Shown: positions 22,907-31,553, counted from the first letter of the stretch. The stretch is DNA of 64,000 bases from AC-32 sp963754265 (GCA_963754265.1 CAVWFB010000009.1:1-64000), one strand, 5' to 3'. A program made the numbers and translations. The notes: generated from the letters alone by a model not told the origin.

Positions 22907-25189
22907 CTATGCACGGAGCTCGGCGCCGAAGCGCTCGCGCAGGGCGGCGACGATCTTGTCGCGCAGCGCCGCCGCGTCCTCGTCGGTGAGCGTGCGTTCG
23001 GCGGACTGGAAGCTGACCGCGAAAGCAACGGACTTGCGCCCGTCGCCCACCTGCTCGCCTCGGTAGACGTCGAAGGGGCGGATCGCGCGCAGCTCGGGGC
23101 CGGCGGCCTCCCGGGCAGCGTCGGCGAGCTCGGCCGCGCTGACCTCCTCGGGTACGGCGAACGCGAGATCCTGGTGGAGCGCGGGGAAGCTCGCCACGTC
23201 CGCATAGCGCACGTCCTCGGGGACCTCTGCGAGGAGGGCGGCGAGATCGAGCTCGAAGGCTCCCCAGACGCCCTCGAGCACGGCCGGGTGGAGCTCGCCC
23301 ACGAGCCCCGAGCCGAGGGTCGCCGCCTTGCCCGGGTGGAGGAGCTCGTCGTCTGCCCGCTCGAAACCCGGCTCGGCGTTCAGCGCCGCGTAGAGCGTCT
23401 CGACGAGGCCCTTCGCCCGGCCCCAGCCGCCCTCGACGATCGCGGCCACGTGCACGTGCTCGTCCGGAAGCTCGCCGTCCGGCCGGTACACGCGGGCGAT
23501 CTCGAAGAGCTCGATCCCCTCGGCCCCGAGCTCGACGTTGCGGCGCGCCGCTTCGACGAGGCTCGGTAGGAGGCGCGTCCTCAGGACCGCCAGCTCGGCC
23601 GAGATCGGCTCGGGGAGGCGCAGAGCGCTCGGATCCGGGTCGTCAGGGCGCAGCGAGGGCGTGTAGGTCTCGGTCAGGCCGAGGCCCACGAGCACGTCCT
23701 CGACGCGGCGGCGCAGCCGCTGCAGCGGGGTCAGCGCGCCGAACATCTCGCGGCGCTCGGGCAACGTGAACGGCACGTCCTCGAGCCGCTTGCGCGCGAT
23801 CTCCTCGACCACGTCGACCTCGCGGGTCACGTCTCGCGCGCGCCACGTCGGCGTCACGACCTCCTGGTCGGGATGCTCGAAGCCGAGCCGCTCGAGCCAG
23901 GCGGCCTGCTCGGCCGGGGTCGTCGGAATGCCGATCAGCTCGTCGGCCCGCTCCGGCCGGTAGTGGATCGTCGGCCGCTCCGGGAGCCCGTCGTTCACGT
24001 CGGTGTGGCCGACCCAGCGCGCGCCGGCGGTCTCGACGATCAGCTGGGTCGCGAGTCTCGCCGCCGGCTCCGCCAGGTACGGGTCGACGCCCTTCTCCCA
24101 GCGGTTCGAGCCCTCCGTGCGCAGCCGCAGGCGCTCGGAGCTGCGGAAGATCGTCGTCGGCTCGAAGTTGGCCGCCTCGAGCAGCACCTCGCTCGTCGAC
24201 TCGCCGATCTCCGTCTCCTCCCCGCCCATGATCCCGGCGAGCGCGACCGACCGCTCGGCGTCGGCGATCATCAGGTCGGTCGGCTCGAGGTCGCGCTGGA
24301 CGCCGTCGAGCGTGCGGATTTTCTCGCCGGGCCGGGCGCGGCGGACGATGATCTTTCCGCCCTCGAGCGTGGTCAGGTCGAAGGCGTGCAGCGGGTTGCC
24401 GAGCGCGAGCATCACGTAGTTGGTCACGTCGACGACGTTCGAGATCGGGCGCATGCCGGCGTTCAGCAGCCGTGTCTTGAGCCAGATCGGCGAGGGGCCG
24501 ATCGCGACGTCCCGGAAGAGCCGCCCGATGTAGCGCGGGCAGCCTTCGAAGTCCTCGACGGTCACGTCCACCGGCTCGTCGGGACCTGGCTCGGGGTCTG
24601 ACCCCGGGACCTGTCCCAGCTCGAGCTCGTAGAGCGCCGCGATCTCGCGGGCGAACCCGTAGACCGAGAGCAGGTCGGGCCGGTTCCCCGTCGACTCGAC
24701 GAGCAGCACCTCCTCGACGAGAGGGAGGACGTCGCCGAGCGGCGTTCCCGGCTCGGTCTCGGGCAGCACCATGATCCCGGAGTGGTCGGTGCCGAGCGCG
24801 ACCTCGTCCTCGGCGAGGATCATCCCGTCCGAGAGCTCGCCGCGCACCTTGCGCTGCTCCAGCTCGAGCCCGCCGGGAAGCACCGCGCCCGGCAGGGCGA
24901 CCGCCACGGTCGCGCCCGCGCCGAAGTTCCAGGCGCCGCAGACGATCTGACGGGGCTCGCCCTCGCCGATGTCCACGCGGCAGAGCTGGAGCCGGTCGGC
25001 GTTCGGGTGCTTCGCGGCCTCGACGACCCTGCCCACGCGGAAGAGCCCGAGGTTGCCGTTTTCGTCCGGCACCCCGCGGCGCTCGATCCCCTCCACTTCC
25101 GCGGTCGAGATCGAGAGGCGCTCGGCCAGCTCCGGGAGCGGCATCTCGAGCGGGACGTAGTCCCGCAGCCACGAGACGGGGACTCTCAA
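22907..25189 (-). CDS. pheT: Phenylalanyl-tRNA synthetase beta subunit
   Basis: 760 aa from TTG 25189, which overlaps the pheS stop (TTGA). The domain order is complete: N-terminal tRNA-binding OB fold ('PNADRLQLCRVDIGEGE'), B3/B4 editing region ('NVVDVTNYVMLALGNPLHAFDL'), B5 DNA-binding-like domain, synthetase-like core and C-terminal FDX-ACB domain ('FDVYRGEQVGDGRKSVAFAV'). It pairs with PheS as an alpha2-beta2 enzyme. A palindromic repeat is inserted in frame near residues 192-204 (24581-24617), in a linker. The gene ends at the 163-nt palindrome. Confidence 0.95.
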   Translation of the reverse strand: MRVPVSWLRDYVPLEMPLPELAERLSISTAEVEGIERRGVPDENGNLGLFRVGRVVEAAKHPNADRLQLCRVDIGEGEPRQIVCGAWNFGAGATVAVALPGAVLPGGLELEQRKVRGELSDGMILAEDEVALGTDHSGIMVLPETEPGTPLGDVLPLVEEVLLVESTGNRPDLLSVYGFAREIAALYELELGQVPGSDPEPGPDEPVDVTVEDFEGCPRYIGRLFRDVAIGPSPIWLKTRLLNAGMRPISNVVDVTNYVMLALGNPLHAFDLTTLEGGKIIVRRARPGEKIRTLDGVQRDLEPTDLMIADAERSVALAGIMGGEETEIGESTSEVLLEAANFEPTTIFRSSERLRLRTEGSNRWEKGVDPYLAEPAARLATQLIVETAGARWVGHTDVNDGLPERPTIHYRPERADELIGIPTTPAEQAAWLERLGFEHPDQEVVTPTWRARDVTREVDVVEEIARKRLEDVPFTLPERREMFGALTPLQRLRRRVEDVLVGLGLTETYTPSLRPDDPDPSALRLPEPISAELAVLRTRLLPSLVEAARRNVELGAEGIELFEIARVYRPDGELPDEHVHVAAIVEGGWGRAKGLVETLYAALNAEPGFERADDELLHPGKAATLGSGLVGELHPAVLEGVWGAFELDLAALLAEVPEDVRYADVASFPALHQDLAFAVPEEVSAAELADAAREAAGPELRAIRPFDVYRGEQVGDGRKSVAFAVSFQSAERTLTDEDAAALRDKIVAALRERFGAELRA
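24581..24617. repeat. GGGGTCTGACCCC palindrome inside pheT
   Basis: The core 13-mer 24593-24605 is flanked by GGGAC/GTCCC arms. It is the same palindrome family as the intergenic pairs at 27610 and 33580. Here it is translated in frame as part of a Gly/Pro/Asp-rich linker of PheT and does not disturb conserved blocks. Confidence 0.7.
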
Positions 25190-26181
25190 AACTGCGTGAG
25201 GACCCGAAGGTCCCCCTCCCAGAGCGCGCGGATGTCCGGGAAGTCGTACTTCAGCTGGGCGACGCGCTCGATCCCGCAGCCGAAGGCGAACCCGCTCCAC
25301 TCCTCAGGATCGACGCCGACGTTCTCGAACACGCGCGGATCGACCATCCCGGAGCCGCCCATCTCGAGCCAGCCGGAGTAGCGGCAGGTGCGGCAGCCCT
25401 TGCCGCCGCAGATCCCGCAGGAGACGTCGGGCTCCATCGAGGGCTCCGTGAACGGGAAGTAGTGCGTGCGGAAGCGGACCCGCCGCTCCGGGCCGAAGAT
25501 CGCCCGCATCACGTGGAGGAGCGTCCCCTTGAGGTCGGCGAGAGTGAGCCCGCGGTCGACGGCGAGGCCCTCGAACTGGTGGAAGATCGGGTAGTGCGTC
25601 GCGTCGATCGCGTCGCGGCGGTAGCAGCGGCCGATCGAGACCATGTAGATCGGCGGCTCGTGCTCCTCGAGCGCGTGGATCTGACTCGGCGACGTCTCCG
25701 TGCGCAGGAGATGGCGGTCGTCGAAGAAGAACGTGGCGCGGGGCGAGCGCGCCGGGTGCCACTGGTCGAACGCGAGCTTGTCGAAGTTGTACTCGGTGGT
25801 CTCGACCTCGCGGTCGTCGCGGATCTCGTAGCCCAGGCCGAGGAAGGCATCCTCGATCTGCCGCCGCGCCTGCGTGATCGGGTGCAAGTGCCCCAGCGGG
25901 AACGAGTCGCCGGGAAGCGTGACGTCGACGACGTCCTCGGTGAGCGCCCGGTCGAGCTCCGCGCGCTCGAGCTCCGCTCGGTGGGCCTCGAGCGCGGCCT
26001 CGAGACGGTCGCGGACGCCGTTCAGCGTCATGCCCGCCTCGCGGTCCCGCACCGCCCGCAAGGCCTGCGCCAGCTCGCTCTTGCGGCCGAGGTAGCGCAC
26101 CCGCGCCTCCTCGAGCTCCGCGGGGCTCTCGGCGCCTGCGATCGCGCTCTGTGCCTCGGTTTCCAGGGCCTTGGGATCCAC
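25186..26181 (-). CDS. pheS: Phenylalanyl-tRNA synthetase alpha subunit
   Basis: 331 aa from GTG 26181. Class II core with motif 2 region 'YRRDAIDATHYPIFHQFEGL', phenylalanine-pocket 'FRTHYFPFTEPSMEPDV' and motif 3 'GFAFGCGIERVAQLKYDFPD'. An N-terminal coiled coil (residues 1-85) binds tRNA. The cysteine cluster 'CGICGGKGCRTCRYSGW' resembles the metal-binding insert seen in some bacterial PheS. TACAGT (26188-26193) ends 6 nt before the GTG. Divergent from a methyltransferase 24 bp away. Confidence 0.95.
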   Translation of the reverse strand: MDPKALETEAQSAIAGAESPAELEEARVRYLGRKSELAQALRAVRDREAGMTLNGVRDRLEAALEAHRAELERAELDRALTEDVVDVTLPGDSFPLGHLHPITQARRQIEDAFLGLGYEIRDDREVETTEYNFDKLAFDQWHPARSPRATFFFDDRHLLRTETSPSQIHALEEHEPPIYMVSIGRCYRRDAIDATHYPIFHQFEGLAVDRGLTLADLKGTLLHVMRAIFGPERRVRFRTHYFPFTEPSMEPDVSCGICGGKGCRTCRYSGWLEMGGSGMVDPRVFENVGVDPEEWSGFAFGCGIERVAQLKYDFPDIRALWEGDLRVLTQF

Positions 26182-26205
26182 CGCGCGACTGTACCATCGG
26201 CCTCC

Positions 26206-26895
26206 GTGAGCACTTACGACGCCTTTGCCGCGATCTACGACGACTGGGCCTCGCACATGACCGAGGACGTTGCCTTCTACGTCGAGCTGGCCGAGGAGGC
26301 CGAGGGCCCCGTGGTCGAGCTTGCCGTCGGCAACGGCAGGGTCGCGATACCGGTCGCCGAGGCGGTGGGCCCGGTGCTCGGGATCGACAGCTCTCAGGCG
26401 ATGCTCAAGCAGGCGCGCGACCGCGCCGCCGAGGCCGGGGTACCGCTCGAAGTGCGTGAGGGCGACATGCGGGAGCTCGAGCTGGAGGAGCCGGCGGCCC
26501 TGATCTACTGCCCGTTTCGAGGCCTCCTGCATCTGCCGACCTGGGCTGACCGGCGGCGGGTCTTCGAGCGCGTCGCAGCCTCGCTCCAACCGGGTGGCCG
26601 GTTCGCGTGGAACGCGTTCGCGTTCAACCCGCACATCGCCGCGGCGAACGACGGCGTCTGGGCCGAGCAGGCCGGAATCCGCCATCGGGTCGACCACGTG
26701 CCTGCCGAGGCCCGGATCGACATCACGCTCGAATCGGGGGATTCGATCTCGCTCTGGTGGGTGAACCGCTCCGAGTGGGAAGGGCTGATCGACGTCGCCG
26801 GGCTCGAGGTGGAGGATCTCTACGGCTGGTTCGACCGGCGCCCATTCGACGAGTCGAGCGAGGAGTTCGTCTGGGTGGCGCGCAAGCCGGGGTGA
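26206..26895 (+). CDS. SAM-dependent class I methyltransferase (first of a tandem pair)
   Basis: 229 aa from GTG 26206. Rossmann motif I is 'VVELAVGNGRVAIPVA' (glycine loop), followed by an acidic residue in 'VLGIDSSQAML' and a motif IV-like 'ALIYCPFRGLLHL'. The C-terminal 'GWFDRRPFDESSEEFVWVAR' is shared with the next gene, so the two are a recent tandem duplication. Target unknown. Confidence 0.82.
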   Translation: MSTYDAFAAIYDDWASHMTEDVAFYVELAEEAEGPVVELAVGNGRVAIPVAEAVGPVLGIDSSQAMLKQARDRAAEAGVPLEVREGDMRELELEEPAALIYCPFRGLLHLPTWADRRRVFERVAASLQPGGRFAWNAFAFNPHIAAANDGVWAEQAGIRHRVDHVPAEARIDITLESGDSISLWWVNRSEWEGLIDVAGLEVEDLYGWFDRRPFDESSEEFVWVARKPG

Positions 26896-27599
26896 GCCTG
26901 TACGACTCGATCGCCGAGCTCTACGACCCCTGGAGCCGGAGCGTCACCGAGGACGTGGGCTTCTACGTCGAAGAGGCACGGCGTATGGGTGGGCCTGTGG
27001 TCGAGCTCGCTGTCGGCACCGGGCGGATCGCGGTCCCGACCGCGGTGGAAGGCATCCGCGTCATCGGCGTGGACTCCTCGCCGGGGATGCTCGAGGTCTG
27101 CCGGCAGCGGGCAGAGCTCGCTGGCGTGAGCGAACTGCTCGACCTGCGGCTCGGAGACCTGGAAGCGCCGCCGGTCGAGGAACGGGTCGGACTCGTGACC
27201 TGCCCCTTCCGCTCGTTCCTGCACCTCCTGGACGACGACGCACGTCTGCGGGCGCTCGCCGCGGCCCGGGAGCTGCTCGTGCCGGGCGGACGGCTCGTGT
27301 TCGACGTGTTCGCGCCCGGCGCGGAGGACATCGCGGACACCCACGGCCGCTGGCTCGAGCGTGAGCCCGGGATCTTCGAGCGGGCCGACTGGGATTCGCG
27401 GGCGCGGACGCTGACCCTGTCGGTGCGCGGCGACTCCGGCGCGACGACGTTCACGCTGGCGTGGCTCTCGCCGGAGGAGTGGCGCGGGCTACTCGAGCGT
27501 GCAGGGTTCCAGGTGCTCGGCTGCTTCGGCTGGTTCGACCGCCGCCCTTACGCGGGCGGCGAGGACACGGTCTGGATCGCGCGCCGGCCGCCGCCGTGA
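26892..27599 (+). CDS. SAM-dependent class I methyltransferase (second of a tandem pair)
   Basis: 235 aa from GTG 26892, overlapping the previous stop (GTGA). Same layout as its neighbour: 'VVELAVGTGRIAVPTA' glycine loop, 'VIGVDSSPGML' acidic position, 'LVTCPFRSFLHLL' and the C-terminal 'GWFDRRPYAGGEDTVWIAR'. The shared 'TEDVxFYVE' N-terminus and 'WFDRRP' tail suggest a distinct subfamily. Substrate not predictable. Confidence 0.82.
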   Translation: MSLYDSIAELYDPWSRSVTEDVGFYVEEARRMGGPVVELAVGTGRIAVPTAVEGIRVIGVDSSPGMLEVCRQRAELAGVSELLDLRLGDLEAPPVEERVGLVTCPFRSFLHLLDDDARLRALAAARELLVPGGRLVFDVFAPGAEDIADTHGRWLEREPGIFERADWDSRARTLTLSVRGDSGATTFTLAWLSPEEWRGLLERAGFQVLGCFGWFDRRPYAGGEDTVWIARRPPP

Positions 27600-27609
27600 C
27601 CCTTTGAGC

Positions 27610-27752
27610 CATGACCCGGGGTCAGACCCTAGGTCATGGCTGTTTGGTGCAAATCGACGGCGATTTCCCTGCTCCTGTCGATGACTAGCAAGCTGAACCC
27701 TGCAAGAAATCGAGCTCGATCGACATGTCTCGGGGTCAGACCCCGGGTCACG
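27610..27752. repeat. Paired GGGGTCAGACCCC palindromes (copy 1)
   Basis: Two palindromes with cores at 27618 (GGGGTCAGACCCT) and 27732 (GGGGTCAGACCCC), extended by TGACC/GGTCA-type arms, start exactly 114 bp apart. The spacer shares blocks such as CTGCTC and CTGCAAGA with the pair at 33580. No open frame fits inside, so this looks like a small non-autonomous REP/BIME- or MITE-type element. It lies between a methyltransferase and the convergent MOSC gene. Confidence 0.75.
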
Positions 27753-27765
27753 TCCGAAACGGCCC

Positions 27766-28182
27766 CTAGAGCAGCTCGACCGGGTCGCCGAGGGCGATCT
27801 CGCCCGACTCGACGACCCGCGCGAGCATCCCGCGTTTGTCGTCGAGCTCCGCGCGCAGCCCTTCGCGCAGCTCGTCCATCCGGTGGCACGGATCGCACAC
27901 CATCGTGATCTCGAAGACCGCCTCGCCCGCGCGGACCCGCTGGCCGATCGGCCACTGCTGAACGTCGGTGCCCTCGACGGTCAGGTTCTCGCGGATCGCG
28001 CCGGGCTCGACGCCGACCGACTCGAGGTGCTCGCTCGACACGAACAGGACCTCCCGCTTCGGCGGGTTCGCGTGAGCGCAGCCCTCGAGCCCCTCGCCGG
28101 CGATGGCGCGGCGCCGCTCGTGGCCGACGGAGGTCCCGCTCTTGCGACCCGGCGAGGTCCAGATCCCGGCGATCGTTGCCAT
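27766..28182 (-). CDS. MOSC-domain protein
   Basis: 138 aa from ATG 28182. The MOSC pattern is 'VLFVSSEHLESVGVEPGAIRENLTVEG', 'QRVRAGEAVFEITMVCDPCH' (conserved Cys) and 'ARVVESGEIALGDPVELL'. MOSC domains act in sulfur/molybdenum transfer as in MoCo sulfurase or YiiM-type enzymes. TAGACT ends 7 nt upstream of the ATG. Downstream lies the paired palindrome element. Confidence 0.85.
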   Translation of the reverse strand: MATIAGIWTSPGRKSGTSVGHERRRAIAGEGLEGCAHANPPKREVLFVSSEHLESVGVEPGAIRENLTVEGTDVQQWPIGQRVRAGEAVFEITMVCDPCHRMDELREGLRAELDDKRGMLARVVESGEIALGDPVELL

Positions 28183-28192
28183 TGCGGTCAGT

Positions 28193-28594
28193 CTACTGAG
28201 GCTCCCAGCTGCCCCAACCGGGATGCGGCGGCAGGCGGCCGGCCTCGTAGTTCCAATACTCGCGCAGATCCTCGCAGCGGCCGTCGGGCGCCATCCGCAG
28301 CAGCAGGCAGCCGACCAGCGTGACCTCCTGGCCCTCCGAGCGCATCCTCGTCCACCACTCCACGGCGACGACGTTGCCGTCGACGAGCGGCTCGCCCATC
28401 TCGACCTCGACGTCCTCCTGGGAGTCGGTCGCGCGAGTCCAATACGCGCGAATCCCGTCGTGCCCGAGGTTCGGCGCTTCGCCGAACGGCGACGAACGGT
28501 AGGAGGCGTCCTCCGTGAACAGCGCCACCACCGCTTCCGGGTCACGCTCCCGCCAGGCGCGCGCGTACCCCTCGATCCAGTCAGCCAGCTCCAT
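28193..28594 (-). CDS. SnoaL-like / NTF2-fold protein
   Basis: 133 aa. 'WIEGYARAWRERDPEAVVAL' and 'FTEDASYRSSPF...GHDGIRAYW' followed by 'VAVEWWTRM' and 'LLRMAPDGRCEDLREYWNYE' show the cone-shaped NTF2 fold used by ketosteroid-isomerase-like and SnoaL-like proteins. The start overlaps the end of the RNA methyltransferase gene by 14 nt on the same strand, which implies co-transcription with the translation genes. Ligand unknown. Confidence 0.82.
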   Translation of the reverse strand: MELADWIEGYARAWRERDPEAVVALFTEDASYRSSPFGEAPNLGHDGIRAYWTRATDSQEDVEVEMGEPLVDGNVVAVEWWTRMRSEGQEVTLVGCLLLRMAPDGRCEDLREYWNYEAGRLPPHPGWGSWEPQ

Positions 28595-29297
28595 GCCTGC
28601 GCCGCCAATCGTAGAGCGCGATCGTCCCCGCCATCGCGACATTGAGCGATTCCGCGCGGCCGTCGAGCGGAATCGTCGCGGTGGCGGCACACGAGGCGAC
28701 AACCTCCTCGGGCAGACCGTCGCGCTCCGAGCCGAGGACGAAGCGCGAATGCGACGGCTCGAGCTCGGTCAGCGGCGGCGCACCGTGGGAGAGCAGCGCC
28801 ACGCAGCCCTCCGGCGAGAACTCGCCGAGCGGCACGCGGAAGATCGAGCCGGTCGAGGCCCGCAGCGCTTTCGGCCCGAAGGGGTCGGCGCATCCCTCCG
28901 AGAGCGCGAGGTAGCCGCCGAACGCGTCGGCGGCACGTGCCAGCGTCCCGATGTTGCCGGGATCCCGCACGCGCCAGAGCTCGAGGCCCAGCTGTGAACG
29001 CTCCGGTTCGGGTCTCCGCGCGCGGAAGACGGCGATCACCCGCGGCGAGTGTCCGAGCCTCGAGACGGCGGCGAGCAGCTTCGGCTCGACACGCTCGGCG
29101 CGCGACAGCTCGAGCTCCGGCGGGCGCTCGGCGTCCACGAGCGCGAACTCGAGCTCCCACCCGCCCTCGAGCGCGGCCGCCACCAGGTCTTCGCCCTCGC
29201 ACACGAACAGCCCGAGCTGGTCGCGCTGCCGCCGCGTGCCCAGCTTGCGTACGAGCTTCAGGCGCGGGTTGGACGCGGAGCTGATCAGCCGCGCCAC
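28581..29297 (-). CDS. SpoU/TrmH family RNA 2'-O-methyltransferase
   Basis: 238 aa. The three SPOUT motifs are present: 'LWRVRDPGNIGTLARAADAF' (motif 1), 'FVLGSERDGLPEEV' (motif 2) and 'IPLDGRAESLNVAMAGTIAL' (motif 3, trefoil knot). The N-terminal 'ISSASNPRLKLVRKLGTRRQ' is the substrate-binding domain typical of the 23S rRNA/tRNA enzymes near pheST. Position between rplT and pheS is conserved in many bacteria. The precise nucleotide is not predictable. Confidence 0.9.
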   Translation of the reverse strand: MARLISSASNPRLKLVRKLGTRRQRDQLGLFVCEGEDLVAAALEGGWELEFALVDAERPPELELSRAERVEPKLLAAVSRLGHSPRVIAVFRARRPEPERSQLGLELWRVRDPGNIGTLARAADAFGGYLALSEGCADPFGPKALRASTGSIFRVPLGEFSPEGCVALLSHGAPPLTELEPSHSRFVLGSERDGLPEEVVASCAATATIPLDGRAESLNVAMAGTIALYDWRRRHGAG

Positions 29298-30133
29298 CTG
29301 ATCCAGTTCCCGTGGAAGTCGCAGCGGAGCAGCAAGCGCCGGCTGCCGCCGGGCCAGAGGGCGACCTCGAGCTCGTAGCTGTCGTCGCGGTCCTCTTCCC
29401 GCTCCTCGATCGCGCGCGTCGAGATCCAGCCAAGCGGGCCCTCGCGGCCGGCCTCCGAGAGCAGCTCGCGCAGCTCGGCTCGTCGCTCAGGCGGCAGGTA
29501 GCCCGTCGAGGCGGTCTGGAAGACGACCGTCAGCGCCGCGTCGTCCCGCTCGGCGAGCAGCGCCGGCAGCAACTCGACGTAGTCGCCGCGGATGAGCTCC
29601 GGCGGCTCCCGCCGGAGGATCTCGATCGCCTGGCGCAGGCGTTGCGCCCGCTCGACGCGCCCCGGCCAGAGAAACGCCCGCAGGAGCAGGGCTCCGTGAT
29701 CGCTCGTCACGTCGACGGGCTTCAGGTCGATCCCGCGCCGCGAGCGAACCTGGACCCGGGTTCCCAGCAGCTCGGCCGGAACCGGTGCGTACTCGACCCC
29801 GCGCAACGTCAGCGCAGACGAGCCCCACGAACCGTGCCGATAGGCGTACCCGTAGCGGTCCCAGAGCAGGTTCAGGCCGGCGGAGGGCCCGAGCTCGAGC
29901 AGGTCGAGCGCACCCGCACCCGACTCGCGCCCGAGCGTGAGGAATGCCGGCACGAGCGCGAAACAGCGCTGCACCTCGTTCGTCTGCACGCCCTGTTCCT
30001 TGACGAAGCGGGCGAGGAAGCCCTGCTGGGTCACGAGCGCCCGCCGAAAATCGTCCCAGTCGCCGGAGAGCGCGTAGGGCTCGGCCCCGGTGAGCTCCAG
30101 GTAGTGGACGCCGCCGAAGAGCCGCAGCGGCAC
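29285..30133 (-). CDS. DUF2332 family protein
   Basis: 282 aa counted from the first regular start (GTG 30133). The coding pattern clearly continues upstream ('VFRRQAEHFEALGSPVYARL', then 'LVDDLIGELRW') to about 30274, where it meets the end of rplT. The true start is probably there, at a CTG or similar codon, giving about 325 aa. The core 'LDLLELGPSAGLNLLWDRYGY' is the DUF2332 hallmark and resembles a SAM-binding strand-loop. Function unknown. The 3' end overlaps the RNA methyltransferase start. Confidence 0.8.
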   Translation of the reverse strand: MPLRLFGGVHYLELTGAEPYALSGDWDDFRRALVTQQGFLARFVKEQGVQTNEVQRCFALVPAFLTLGRESGAGALDLLELGPSAGLNLLWDRYGYAYRHGSWGSSALTLRGVEYAPVPAELLGTRVQVRSRRGIDLKPVDVTSDHGALLLRAFLWPGRVERAQRLRQAIEILRREPPELIRGDYVELLPALLAERDDAALTVVFQTASTGYLPPERRAELRELLSEAGREGPLGWISTRAIEEREEDRDDSYELEVALWPGGSRRLLLRCDFHGNWIRWRG

Positions 30134-30254
30134 GTCCCAGCGCAGCTCGCCGATCAGGTCGTCGACCAGCGGCTCCGTCGCGCAGCGCCGCGCGAGCCGC
30201 GCGTAGACCGGTGAGCCGAGCGCCTCGAAGTGCTCCGCCTGCCGGCGGAAGACC

Positions 30255-30635
30255 TCAGCTTGCGCTTGCGGACTCAGGTTTCTCGAGCGCTGCCTTCGCC
30301 TGCTCGGCGATCTTGGCGAAGGCTGCGGGGTCGCTCACGGCCAGGTCGGCGAGCACCTTGCGGTCGAGCGGAATCTCGGCCTTCCGCAGCCCGGACACGA
30401 ACTGGTTGTAGGACAACCCCTCGCGGCGCGCGGCGGCGTTGATGCGCATGATCCAGAGTCGCCGGAAGGTGCGCTTCTTGTTCTTGCGGTCGCGGTAGGC
30501 GTAGACGAGCGAGTGCTCGACCTGCTCCTTGGCGCGGCGATAGCTCGAGTGCTTCAGGCCCCAGTACCCGCGGGCCTGCTTCAGCACCTTGCGGCGCTTC
30601 TTGCGGGCGTGGACGGATCTCTTGACTCGCGGCAT
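30255..30635 (-). CDS. rplT: 50S ribosomal protein L20
   Basis: 126 aa. 'MPRVKRSVHARKKRRKVLKQ', 'RDRKNKKRTFRRLWIMRINA' and 'GLSYNQFVSGLRKAEIPLDR' are diagnostic. Essential early assembly protein of the large subunit. Extended by a short Ala/Ser-rich C-terminal tail (EKPESASAS). It follows rpmI by 5 bp in the usual infC-rpmI-rplT order. Confidence 0.97.
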   Translation of the reverse strand: MPRVKRSVHARKKRRKVLKQARGYWGLKHSSYRRAKEQVEHSLVYAYRDRKNKKRTFRRLWIMRINAAARREGLSYNQFVSGLRKAEIPLDRKVLADLAVSDPAAFAKIAEQAKAALEKPESASAS

Positions 30636-30640
30636 CTGTC

Positions 30641-30835
30641 CTACTTCCCGAGCAGCCGCTTGACTTCGGGCGCGTCGGCCGGGCTGACGGGCTGGTCCCG
30701 CCGGAACCCGCGCTTGCGCTTAGCCGACTTCTTCTCGAGGTAGTGGCTCTTGGGCGCCTTCCGGCGAAAGAGCTTGCCCGTCCCGGTCACCTTGAACCGT
30801 TTCTTGGCTGCGCTGTGTGTCTTCTGCTTTGGCAT
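30641..30835 (-). CDS. rpmI: 50S ribosomal protein L35
   Basis: 64 aa, normal length. 'MPKQKTHSAAKKRFKVTGTG' and 'SHYLEKKSAKRKRGFR' are diagnostic. The coding start overlaps the infC reading frame by 116 nt, which is unusual for this pair. An AGGAG lies 15 nt before the ATG and GAGAAG is closer. Confidence 0.96.
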   Translation of the reverse strand: MPKQKTHSAAKKRFKVTGTGKLFRRKAPKSHYLEKKSAKRKRGFRRDQPVSPADAPEVKRLLGK

Positions 30836-31403
30836 CGTCTTCTCGAGTAACTCCTGCGTTCTTCGTCGGCCCCAGGACCATCACCATGTTCCGGCCGTCG
30901 AGCAGCGGCGGAGACTCTACCTGCCCGATCTCCTTCACGTCCTCGGCCAGCCGCATCAGCAGGTCGCGCCCGCGTTCCGGGTGACTCTGCTCCCGCCCGC
31001 GGAACATGATCGTCACCTTGACCTTGGCGCGCTGGTTGAGGAAGCGCTCGACGTGTCCCTTCTTGGTGTTGTAGTCGTGGATCCCGATCTTGGGCCTGAA
31101 CTTGATCTCCTTGACGTTGACCGAGACCTGATGCTTGCGGGCGAGCTTGGCTTTCTGTTCCTGCTCGTAGCGGTACTTCCCGTAGTCCATCACCCTCGCG
31201 ACGGGCGGATCGGCCTGTGCTGCGACTTCGACCAGGTCGAGGTTCTTGCCCCAGGCGTACTCGCGCGCTTCGTTCGTGTCCTTGACCCCGATCTGGGATC
31301 CGTCCTCGTCGACGAGCCTGACCTTCGGGGCGCGGATCATCTCGTTTATCCGGGCTTGCGGTACCGGTGCCCGGTCCGGCTCGATCGTCCGTCGTGGTCT
31401 CAA
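30720..31403 (-). CDS. infC: Translation initiation factor IF-3
   Basis: 227 aa from TTG 31403. N-domain 'INEMIRAPKVRLVDEDGSQI' and 'EAREYAWGKNLDLVEVA', linker, and C-domain 'KEIKFRPKIGIHDYNTKKGH' plus 'VTIMFRGREQSHPERGRDLL' are complete, ending with 'MVMVLGPTKN'. Beyond this the frame runs about 40 residues further, through the start of rpmI. That tail is low-complexity and either a real extension or the result of a lost stop. The unusual TTG start fits the known use of rare start codons in infC autoregulation. Confidence 0.93.
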   Translation of the reverse strand: MRPRRTIEPDRAPVPQARINEMIRAPKVRLVDEDGSQIGVKDTNEAREYAWGKNLDLVEVAAQADPPVARVMDYGKYRYEQEQKAKLARKHQVSVNVKEIKFRPKIGIHDYNTKKGHVERFLNQRAKVKVTIMFRGREQSHPERGRDLLMRLAEDVKEIGQVESPPLLDGRNMVMVLGPTKNAGVTREDDAKAEDTQRSQETVQGDRDGQALSPEGAQEPLPREEVG

Positions 31404-31553
31404 AGGCCCTTCACCAAGTTCTCGTTTCCTCCTTGTCGAACAACAAAGACCGCTGCAAGCAGCGGCCCAGAAGTTCCTCGTCCATCGACTCGGTTGAACC
31501 TCCGCAGAAGCGCACGGCTCGGGAGGTGAGGGTCTGGCCCTGCTTGAGCAGGA

